This document shows positions 1-5,407 of a stretch of 6,991 nucleotides of DNA, one piece after another. The notes below the pieces were generated by a model, which was given only the letters and a program-made list of their open reading frames with translations, was not told the DNA's origin and made no database searches. A program made the position numbers and the translations under genes. The DNA is from DHVE2 group archaeon (GTDB lineage: Archaea > Thermoplasmatota > Thermoplasmata > Thermoplasmatales > Aciduliprofundaceae): assembly GCA_015520985.1 (NCBI GenBank), contig WAOY01000063.1, forward strand, positions 1 through 6,991. Direction: 5' to 3'. The stretch's first letter is position 1, and every line of letters starts with the position of its first letter.

Positions 1-1
1 C

Positions 2-1105
2 TCCGCGAGGGAGCGCGAGGTAGCCGAGTCGCGGGCGGCGCTGGAGCGGGAGAGGGAGCGCCTCGAGGGACTGAGGGCGAAGCTCCTGGCAAAGGCCGAG
101 GAACTCAAAAAGATGAAGGAGGAGCTGGAGGAGAGGTACAGGAAGGTGGAGGAGGGCATGGAGAGGATAAGGGCCAAGGAGAGGGAGATCGCGGCGAAAC
201 TCCTCGAAATCCGCGAGAGGGAGATGCACCTGGACGAGAGGGAGAAGGAGATCAAGGAGAGGGAGGAGGAGATCGCGAAGATGAAGAGGGAACTGGAGAG
301 GGAGATGGAGAGGATCGGCGACCAGAGGACGTGGGTGAACAGCCAGGTCCGCGAGTTGCGGGAGAAGGAGAAGGAACTGGAGGCCAGGGAGGAGGAGCTC
401 AGGGCCAGGGCTGAGGAGCTCAGGAAGAAGGAAGAGGAGGTTGAGAGGATCCGTAGCGAACTCGAGAGGGAGCGCAGGGAACTGGAGGCGCTGAGGAGCG
501 AGGTGGAGAGCGAGAAGAAGAGGGCGGAGAAGTTGCTCAGGGAGCTTGAGGAGAGGGAGAGGGCCGTGGAGGAGAGGGAACGCAAGGCGGAGGAGTCCAT
601 GGGCGCCCTGAAGAACATGGAGAGGGAGATGGAGAAGAAGAGGAAAAAGCTGGAGGAGAGGGAGGAGAAGCTGAAGGCGAGGGAGAAGAGCGTTGAGGAG
701 AGGGAGAAGGAGATCAAGGAGCGGGAGAAGAAACTGGGTGAAAGGGAGAAGGAGCTCAGGAAGAGGGAGAAGGAGCTGAAGGGCAGGGAAGAGGAGATAG
801 AGAAGAGGGCAATCGCGCTGAAGAAAAAGGAGATCGAAGTGGAAACGAAGCTCTACGACCTCCAGACGAGGGAGAAGGAACTGGAGAAGAGGGAGAAGGA
901 CCTGGAAAAGAGGGAGAAAAAACTGAGGGAGAAGGAGGAGGAGATCAAAAAGAGGGAAAAGGAGATCGCGGAGAGGAGCAAGGTCCTGGAGGCCCGCGAG
1001 AAAGAAATCGAGGAGAAACTCAAGGAGATAGAGGAGAGAAAGAGGGAGGCGGAGGAGAAGATAAAGAAACTGCAGGAGATAAAGGAGAGCCTGAAGGTGC
1101 TGTGA
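2..1105 (+). CDS. Long charged coiled-coil/rod protein, 5'-partial
   Basis: The reading frame is open to the left edge, so the ATG at 113 is probably internal and the gene starts outside the window. The visible 367 residues are almost entirely Glu, Arg and Lys with periodic Leu/Ile/Val. Counting from the first full codon, every seventh residue from 7 to 364 is hydrophobic: 48 Leu/Ile/Val, three Ala and one Met. The register never slips. The second core position of a classical heptad is usually Glu, Lys or Arg, so the protein has one hydrophobic stripe, between a two-stranded coiled coil and a charged single alpha-helix. A less charged patch with Gly, Asp, Trp and Asn (about residues 106-115) keeps the register. 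No membrane segment, signal peptide, cysteine or globular domain is visible, and the C-terminus is the helix itself. The family is not recognised. A structural, scaffold or SMC-like arm role is possible, but an N-terminal head domain would have to lie upstream. It ends one base from the convergent pus10 gene. Confidence 0.85.
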   Translation, partial: SAREREVAESRAALERERERLEGLRAKLLAKAEELKKMKEELEERYRKVEEGMERIRAKEREIAAKLLEIREREMHLDEREKEIKEREEEIAKMKRELEREMERIGDQRTWVNSQVRELREKEKELEAREEELRARAEELRKKEEEVERIRSELERERRELEALRSEVESEKKRAEKLLRELEERERAVEERERKAEESMGALKNMEREMEKKRKKLEEREEKLKAREKSVEEREKEIKEREKKLGEREKELRKREKELKGREEEIEKRAIALKKKEIEVETKLYDLQTREKELEKREKDLEKREKKLREKEEEIKKREKEIAERSKVLEAREKEIEEKLKEIEERKREAEEKIKKLQEIKESLKVL

Positions 1106-1106
1106 T

Positions 1107-2267
1107 TCACTCCCCGTCCAGGATTTCCAGGACGTCCAGGTATGCTACCTCCACCTCCTTCCCGAGCAGTTCGGCGAGGGATGGCCTTGTCCTTCCGTCA
1201 TCCCCGTGCATGAGTTCTTTGATGTAGGTGCCGCTCTCTGCGAGGATCTCAATTACGTAGGCACCGTTATCCTCTCCAACCAACCTGGCCTCGTACACAT
1301 GGCGAATTCTTACACGGTCAGCCCTCCTGTGGGCCACCCTTCTGGGGGTCCTCTGCCTCACCTTCCCCACGATTCCCTCCAGGGCCTTTTCCACCTCGTC
1401 CCGGGTAGCATTTACCTGCACGGCGACGCGGTACCTCTTCCTGGGCTTCGCCTCCTTGACCCTGCGGACATCGGCACGGGTGGCGTACCTGAGCTCGGTT
1501 ACCTCCACCTTCCCCGATGCATACTCGTTTATGCGCCTCATAATCTCTTCCAAATCAAGGGTCCTTCTCTTCGGCCTCTTTATCTCCAGAACGAAGGGTC
1601 TTCCAGTTCCGAGCATGCGAACATCTATGTCCTCCCTGCCCATGCCGTGCAGGGCGTGCCCTTCGCCACCGGTGAGCTCCATCACGGGCTTTGCAATGAG
1701 TTCCTCAACACTCTCAGCGTACTTCCCGGAGGGCCACTTGGTCTGCGGGATCCCCCGGACGAGTTTCCTGTACCTGCCGTAGAGGAAGAGGGGTTTTATC
1801 TCCAGGCGGACGTCGTCGTACTCCGTGTCCACTATAACCGTCACGTCGGGATTTGCGAGATCCGCCTCCTTCCCCGTAAGCTGGGATATCCTCTTTCCGA
1901 GCTCCCTGTTGAATTCCCGGCCAATCGGCTCCGCGTACTCCTCGGAGGAATACCTCGAGACGTACTCCTTCTCCTTCTCAAGGACATCATCGGAGAATTT
2001 GCTGCCAACGGAGAATGTGGAGAACTCGTATTCCCTCAGGAGATCCACCACGTACCTCGCGTAATCCTCGAGCCTGGAGAATATCCCGCCGCATATATCG
2101 CATTCCTTGTGCTCCCTGTACTCCTCGTTTCGCTCCATGGCCACCACGATCCTTATCGCCCTACCCCTATCCAAGTTGCTCAGTCCGTGGCCGAGCATCC
2201 CGTAAAGGCGGCCAAGGCAGTGATCGCAGAGGTTCAGGTCCGCGGCCTCTTCACTTATCCTTCGCAT
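1107..2267 (-). CDS. pus10: tRNA pseudouridine synthase Pus10
   Basis: Pus10 converts U54 and U55 of the tRNA T-loop to pseudouridine in archaea, replacing bacterial TruB for position 55. Counted from the chosen ATG at 2267 (386 residues), the N-terminal zinc module shows CxxC pairs at C14/C17, inside LCDHCLGRLYG, and C56/C59, inside ECDICGGIF. A THUMP-like region follows. The catalytic domain carries the hallmark GREDIDVRMLGTGRPF near residues 210-225, whose Asp213 is the likely catalytic aspartate. The typical C-terminal stretch GTYIKELMHGDDGRTRPS is near 346-363. Length fits archaeal Pus10 (about 400). A TTG at 2285 would extend the frame by six residues, but the TATA element centred near 2292 would then sit only 7 nt upstream. 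The ATG at 2267 is 25 nt from it, the distance expected for a leaderless transcript. It is divergent from the membrane-protein gene and convergent with the rod-protein gene. Confidence 0.95.
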   Translation of the reverse strand: MRRISEEAADLNLCDHCLGRLYGMLGHGLSNLDRGRAIRIVVAMERNEEYREHKECDICGGIFSRLEDYARYVVDLLREYEFSTFSVGSKFSDDVLEKEKEYVSRYSSEEYAEPIGREFNRELGKRISQLTGKEADLANPDVTVIVDTEYDDVRLEIKPLFLYGRYRKLVRGIPQTKWPSGKYAESVEELIAKPVMELTGGEGHALHGMGREDIDVRMLGTGRPFVLEIKRPKRRTLDLEEIMRRINEYASGKVEVTELRYATRADVRRVKEAKPRKRYRVAVQVNATRDEVEKALEGIVGKVRQRTPRRVAHRRADRVRIRHVYEARLVGEDNGAYVIEILAESGTYIKELMHGDDGRTRPSLAELLGKEVEVAYLDVLEILDGE

Positions 2268-2286
2268 GCCCTTGGCATGTCGCAAC

Positions 2287-2302
2287 GGTTATATACCTTT
2301 TC
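2287..2302. promoter_or_regulatory. Shared bidirectional TATA element (pus10 / membrane protein)
   Basis: The sequence GGTTATATACC (2287-2297) is nearly its own reverse complement, and its TATA core at 2289-2295 can be read on both strands. Its centre lies 25 nt from the pus10 ATG (2267) and 27 nt from the GTG of the membrane protein (2319). Archaeal transcription usually starts about 25 nt from the TATA centre, so both mRNAs would begin at or next to the start codon. The side facing pus10 has an A-rich BRE-like GAAAAGG (2302-2296 on the minus strand). The opposite side has the weaker GCAACGG, so pus10 is probably the stronger direction. This is inferred from sequence and spacing only. Confidence 0.6.
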
Positions 2303-2318
2303 TGGCTTTCCTCCAAGG

Positions 2319-2669
2319 GTGTACGACGAATTCATCCAGGGAGAGAAAGGGAGTGAAAGGCCGAGGTGGCCCGCCTACCTCCTCATAGCGTCGCTGGTTC
2401 TCATATGGACAGGTACAGTCCTGTACGCTTTCCTCCTCCGGTTAATAGTCGGCATAGTTGCCTACGAGGCGGGCATATCCACGGTGGCCATCTCCCTGTT
2501 CGCGATGGCTAGGAGAGAGAACGGGACGCTGCTCAGATATCTATTCTTTGTGACAGCAATAATATCAGGGCTCTGGGCCGCCTTCATCGCCGCGGTGATA
2601 ATATCCAACGTCGCGGGTATTCACGTCCTGGCGACTATCTTAATGACGTCGCCGTCCCTGAGCACATAA
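2319..2669 (+). CDS. Small three-helix membrane protein, unknown function
   Basis: This is a 116-residue hydrophobic protein read from a GTG at 2319. After a polar N-terminus of about 18 residues it has three likely membrane segments near residues 19-40, 42-63 and 73-98. A charged loop, ARRENG (64-69), separates the second and third. The tail is short and hydrophobic. The frame stays open far upstream across the antisense of pus10, so it could be miscalled as a 487-residue protein. The GTG is chosen because it lies 27 nt from the shared TATA element. An in-frame ATG at 2278 exists but lies upstream of that element. No Shine-Dalgarno sequence is seen, which fits a leaderless message. Ile codons are mostly ATA and Arg codons include AGG/AGA, like neighbouring real genes. 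The last 49 nt overlap the 3' end of the GTPase gene on the other strand. I recognise no family; the helix count and length do not identify a function. Confidence 0.6.
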   Translation: MYDEFIQGEKGSERPRWPAYLLIASLVLIWTGTVLYAFLLRLIVGIVAYEAGISTVAISLFAMARRENGTLLRYLFFVTAIISGLWAAFIAAVIISNVAGIHVLATILMTSPSLST

Positions 2670-3823
2670 TCATGGCCAAGGACCATCTTGCTCCTGCCGT
2701 CTATGGCCCTTATGAAGTTCTTCCCCAAATCGGTGTGGACCTTGAACGCTAGATCCCTGGCGGTGGATCCCTCGGGCATGAGGAAAACGTCTGGAAGCAC
2801 GTTGCCATTCTTATCGGTCCACTTGTTCTCGTCCTCCACGGGGTAAACGGCGATCATGCGAAGAATGTCGAAGACTGCTATCTCCAGGACCTTCTGCACC
2901 CCCGTGCCACCGAACTCGCGCATGAAATCGGAGATCCTCTCAAGGGCCTTCCTCTGCGCCTCGTTGAGCCTCGCACCGTCCTTCACCCGGAATTCCGGAG
3001 CGCCGGGAACGTAGTCCACGAGGCCCGCCCTTGCGGCGCGCTTGAGCGCGAGTTCGTAATCAGCGCTGGTTGGAACGGCCACGTATCCCCTCTCCCTGGC
3101 GCGGGAGACGAAGTCCCGTACCTTCCGTGGATCTACGAGATCGGCCTTGTTGGCGGCGATCACTATGGGCTTTGCCCGTCTCCTTATCTCGAATGCTAAA
3201 TCGAGGATATCCTCCCGGCTCCACCGGGTTGGCTTATCGTCCAGATCGAGATGAACTATGGATTCCCTTATCTCCCTCTCCCCTATCTTCAGCCCGGATA
3301 GTTTCTCCGCTAGCACATCATGCACCTTCCTCTTCTCCCCCTCAATCTTACGGGCGAGGCGCACCCAGCCATCCTCAATTATCGCGGCTATCCAGTACCC
3401 TATCTCCTCCTCCAGGAACTCCACGTCCTCCATCGGATCCCTGGTACCCGCATCAACGGGGTTTCCCTCGGCATCGGTGGATCCGGAGACGTCAACGATG
3501 TGTATGAGGACATCGGCGTGCCTCAGATCATCCAGGAACTTGTTCCCGAGGCCACGGCCCTCATGGGCGCCGGGGACCAGGCCGGCGACGTCTATTATCT
3601 CAACGGGTATGAACCTCGTGCCTTCTATGCACGGTGCCCTCCTGGGGTTGCACTGCCTTCCCAGCTCAACGTGGGGACAGGGCTTGCGAACGTGCCCGAA
3701 TGCTCGATTTGCGTCGATGGTCGTGAATGGATAATTCGCTATCTCCGCCGAATGCATGGTGAGAGAGGAGAAGAATGTGGACTTGCCCACGTTGGGCTTT
3801 CCAACGAGACCTATCTCTACCAT
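2621..3823 (-). CDS. Obg-family GTPase, Ygr210/YchF-like, with TGS domain
   Basis: The chosen ATG at 3823 gives 400 residues and places the P-loop immediately after the start, as is usual for this family. Visible motifs are G1 GKPNVGKS (8-15), a Thr-rich switch I (NYPFTTID, 30-37), G3 DVAG (78-81) followed by the glycine-rich segment of Obg-like proteins (LVPGAHEGRGLGNKF), and G4 NKAD (225-228). A TSA G5-like motif is at 252-254. A C-terminal TGS domain spans about 330-398. The canonical NKAD predicts GTP use, unlike true YchF/OLA1, which has a changed G4 and prefers ATP. The Ygr210 subfamily is shared by archaea and fungi; a ribosome- or translation-related role is inferred from Obg relatives. 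Cys49, Cys58 and Cys65 form a small cluster after switch I. It is the last gene of the egsA operon. Its ATG overlaps the end of the UPF0179 gene by 7 nt, suggesting translational coupling. An in-frame extension to 3859 would lie wholly inside that gene and is rejected. Confidence 0.92.
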   Translation of the reverse strand: MVEIGLVGKPNVGKSTFFSSLTMHSAEIANYPFTTIDANRAFGHVRKPCPHVELGRQCNPRRAPCIEGTRFIPVEIIDVAGLVPGAHEGRGLGNKFLDDLRHADVLIHIVDVSGSTDAEGNPVDAGTRDPMEDVEFLEEEIGYWIAAIIEDGWVRLARKIEGEKRKVHDVLAEKLSGLKIGEREIRESIVHLDLDDKPTRWSREDILDLAFEIRRRAKPIVIAANKADLVDPRKVRDFVSRARERGYVAVPTSADYELALKRAARAGLVDYVPGAPEFRVKDGARLNEAQRKALERISDFMREFGGTGVQKVLEIAVFDILRMIAVYPVEDENKWTDKNGNVLPDVFLMPEGSTARDLAFKVHTDLGKNFIRAIDGRSKMVLGHDYVLRDGDVIKIVART

Positions 3824-4242
3824 GTGACCTGCACTCTCTTGAGGTCCCTGTTGCCGCACTTGATGGTGCCGAGAACCTTCACTATCTTCACCTTGGTGCC
3901 GTCCCTAAGCCCGAGGGGCGCGCAGAGATCAGGGTCGCAGTCGCAGTCCCTCGCGGGGATCCTGCGGAACTCAAGGGTTTCACCCTCCACCACCGTCTTG
4001 GCGTCCACCGCTATTTCCACGGGGATCTCCTCGACCTCCACCGTCACGACCTTTCCACCCTCGTGCACCTTGCAGTCGTGCTCTTTATCCCTCACCTTTA
4101 CAACGCGGTACCACTTTCCCTCGTCAAGGTTAAAGCAGACGTTCTTCAGCTTGCACGCGCGGCACTCCATTAGGGGCCCTATGTACTGGAACTCCATCCC
4201 TTCCTTCGCCAGCTCCTTTCCCACCAGTGTTATTATCGCCAT
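3817..4242 (-). CDS. UPF0179 family cysteine-rich protein
   Basis: This 141-residue protein matches, from memory, the archaeal uncharacterised family UPF0179: it opens with ITLVGKELAKEGMEFQYIGP and carries conserved cysteines. Eight cysteines are visible at 27, 30, 36, 57, 100, 102, 107 and 129. They include a C-x2-C-x5-C group (CRACKLKNVC) and a C-x-C-x4-C group (CDCDPDLC). This arrangement could bind zinc or an iron-sulfur cluster, but no metal has been shown from the sequence. Much of the rest looks like beta strands (VVTVEVEEIPVEIAVD; TKVKIVKVLGTIKC). There is no signal peptide or membrane segment, so it should be cytoplasmic. The ATG at 4242 has a strong ribosome binding site 5 nt upstream. 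It lies between egsA (6 nt gap) and the GTPase gene (7 nt overlap), so the three are almost certainly cotranscribed. The biochemical function is unknown. Confidence 0.9.
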   Translation of the reverse strand: MAIITLVGKELAKEGMEFQYIGPLMECRACKLKNVCFNLDEGKWYRVVKVRDKEHDCKVHEGGKVVTVEVEEIPVEIAVDAKTVVEGETLEFRRIPARDCDCDPDLCAPLGLRDGTKVKIVKVLGTIKCGNRDLKRVQVTW

Positions 4243-4246
4243 GCTT

Positions 4247-4257
4247 CATCACCTCCC
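4247..4257 (-). promoter_or_regulatory. Strong Shine-Dalgarno site for the UPF0179 gene
   Basis: On the minus strand the sequence GGGAGGTGATG runs from 4257 to 4247, leaving five bases after the GGAGGTGAT core before the ATG at 4242. It is close to a full match to the archaeal anti-Shine-Dalgarno sequence. The site includes the last codons and the TGA stop (4251-4249) of egsA, so termination on egsA happens on top of this ribosome binding site. That arrangement favours re-initiation on the downstream gene. Confidence 0.85.
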
Positions 4258-5304
4258 TATAACTCCTGTTATCTTCGCCAGGTTTCTGGCGGCTTCCTTG
4301 CTAAGCCCCTTATCCCCCAGAATGGTGTACCTCTTCCTCATCCTGTGAGCGTGAGTTAGAGCCCATATTATATCCTCGTCCTCAACCCCCAGCTCCTTCG
4401 CGGTGGTGGGCGCGCCTATCTTCCTCAGCACATCCCGTATGCCCTTCCAGTCTCCACCGTGAAGGTAGAGCATCATTATCGTCCCGACGCCCACCATCTC
4501 CCCGTGCAATGCCTTTCCAGGCGCCCTCTTTTCCAGGGCATGCGCGAAGAGGTGCTCCGAGCCACTCGCGGGTCGCGAGGAATTTGCGATACTCATGGCC
4601 ATGCCCGATACCACCACCGATTTCACGATGACCCAGGCGCTCTCCTCCAGGTTCGGCTTTATCATGTCCGCCTTCTCGATGACCTCCTGGGCCGCGTATT
4701 TGGCGAGGCCATATGCGGTTGTGCTGAAGTCCTCGTTCCTGAGCTTGTGGGCCAGCTCCCAGTCCTTAATGGCCGTAACGTTCCCTATGACGTCGGCGGC
4801 TCCCGCGGCCAGGTACCTGTAGGGCGAATTCATTATGATCTCCGTGTCCGCGACGATGCCCAGTGGTTCCTGGGCTTCCATGGACATGGAAGTCCCGTCA
4901 TCCCTTATGGATGCGCGAGGACTCGCTATGCCGTCGTGGCTCGCAGTTGTTGGCACGCTTATGAAAGGAACACCGAGGTCAAAGGACGCCTTCTTCGCGA
5001 GGTCTATCTTGCTCCCCCCGCCCACGCCCACCAGAAAGTCGTACTTCTTCCCCACCTTCTTTACCTCGGCCAGGTTCTTCTTGTCCGCGATGCCCGTCTT
5101 GATAACGCCAACCTCGTACCTGGCCTTCTTGAGAATCTTCACCACCCTCTCCCCGGCGATGCCGTAGGTCTTCTCCCCCGTAACAACGAGGGCTTTGCCC
5201 TTCAACCCGAACCTGTGGCACATCTCGCCTAACTTGCCAATAACGCCGTGTCCCGCGTAGATCTCGCGGGGCATCTGCATCCACTTCGCCTTCTCAAACT
5301 CCAT
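4249..5304 (-). CDS. egsA: sn-Glycerol-1-phosphate dehydrogenase
   Basis: This enzyme reduces dihydroxyacetone phosphate with NAD(P)H to sn-glycerol-1-phosphate, the backbone with the archaeal stereochemistry for ether lipids. It belongs to the iron-containing alcohol dehydrogenase/glycerol dehydrogenase superfamily and is cytoplasmic. From the ATG at 5304 it has 351 residues, the usual length. The nucleotide-binding motif GVGGGSKIDLAK lies at about 93-104, followed by PTTASHDGIASPRAS (118-132). Zn2+ ligands expected from the family are Asp171 (AGAADVIGN), His251 (SGSEHLFAH) and His267 (ALHGEMVG), and all three are present. A GTG at 5313 would add three residues, but it falls inside the apparent Shine-Dalgarno sequence of the ATG, so the ATG is preferred. 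It is the first gene of a minus-strand operon with the UPF0179 protein and the GTPase, and is divergent from the methyltransferase gene. Confidence 0.96.
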   Translation of the reverse strand: MEFEKAKWMQMPREIYAGHGVIGKLGEMCHRFGLKGKALVVTGEKTYGIAGERVVKILKKARYEVGVIKTGIADKKNLAEVKKVGKKYDFLVGVGGGSKIDLAKKASFDLGVPFISVPTTASHDGIASPRASIRDDGTSMSMEAQEPLGIVADTEIIMNSPYRYLAAGAADVIGNVTAIKDWELAHKLRNEDFSTTAYGLAKYAAQEVIEKADMIKPNLEESAWVIVKSVVVSGMAMSIANSSRPASGSEHLFAHALEKRAPGKALHGEMVGVGTIMMLYLHGGDWKGIRDVLRKIGAPTTAKELGVEDEDIIWALTHAHRMRKRYTILGDKGLSKEAARNLAKITGVIGR

Positions 5305-5309
5305 TTGCT

Positions 5310-5315
5310 CCACCT
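5310..5315 (-). promoter_or_regulatory. Ribosome binding site deciding the egsA start
   Basis: The minus strand reads AGGTGG from 5315 to 5310, continuing into AGCAA before the ATG at 5304. The AGGTG core is six bases from that ATG. The competing GTG start (5313-5311) is contained in this site and cannot use it, so the shorter egsA reading is favoured. Confidence 0.65.
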
Positions 5316-5353
5316 AAAAGAAAGCACGATATTAAGATTTCTCCCGATTTGCG

Positions 5354-5366
5354 TTTTAAACTTTTC
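5354..5366 (-). promoter_or_regulatory. Probable egsA operon promoter (BRE/TATA)
   Basis: The minus strand reads GAAAAGTTTAAAA (5366-5354), an A-rich BRE-like stretch followed by a TATA-like TTTAAAA centred near 5357. A start about 26 nt downstream, near 5331, would give a leader of roughly 27 nt that includes the AGGTGG ribosome binding site of egsA. A second AT-rich candidate, TTAATATCG (5336-5328), is closer and would leave an almost leaderless message. The ribosome binding site makes the first choice more likely. Confidence 0.5.
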
Positions 5367-5372
5367 GAGCGG

Positions 5373-5386
5373 GAAAAAGGTTATTA
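5373..5386 (+). promoter_or_regulatory. Probable promoter of the RNA methyltransferase gene
   Basis: The plus strand reads GAAAAAGGTTATTA (5373-5386): an A-rich BRE-like block joined to a TATA-like TTATTA centred at 5383-5384, about 25 nt before the GTG at 5408. The block resembles the pus10 element (GAAAAGG then TATATAACC). It predicts a leaderless transcript, consistent with the absence of a Shine-Dalgarno sequence before the GTG. Confidence 0.5.
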
Positions 5387-5407
5387 CCCCCGCCGCGATG
5401 TGGGCCC

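Noticed and set aside
695..1047. Apparent 21-nt tandem repeats resembling a repeat array
   Set aside because: The units are imperfect, lack unique spacers and follow the protein heptad, so this is coding periodicity and not CRISPR or a satellite.
853..1110. An 85-residue Ser/Phe/Leu-rich minus-strand frame that resembles a membrane protein
   Set aside because: Its Ser/Leu/Phe composition is the automatic antisense of GAG/AAG/AGG-rich coiled-coil coding sequence.
2268..2285. TTG start for pus10, six residues upstream of the ATG
   Set aside because: The TATA core would be only about 7 nt from it, so it would lie upstream of the expected transcription start.
1206..2318. Long open frame on the plus strand antisense to pus10, continuous with the membrane protein
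   Set aside because: It is a shadow of pus10, whose zinc-finger and catalytic motifs are unmistakable on the minus strand. Only the part after 2319 has a promoter at the right distance and membrane-protein character.
3824..3859. Extended start of the GTPase (412 residues)
   Set aside because: The extra 12 residues are unrelated to the family, which begins right at the P-loop, and they lie fully within the UPF0179 coding region.
3320..4348. A 342-residue plus-strand open frame across the GTPase, UPF0179 and egsA genes
   Set aside because: It spans the antisense of three recognised genes and shows no motif; it results from GC-rich codon use.
4459..5232. A 257-residue plus-strand open frame antisense to egsA
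   Set aside because: It is antisense to the conserved nucleotide- and zinc-binding motifs of G1P dehydrogenase and shows no domain of its own.
5398..5400. ATG ahead of the methyltransferase gene
   Set aside because: It is out of frame with the methyltransferase; the GTG at 5408 is in frame and fits the promoter spacing.
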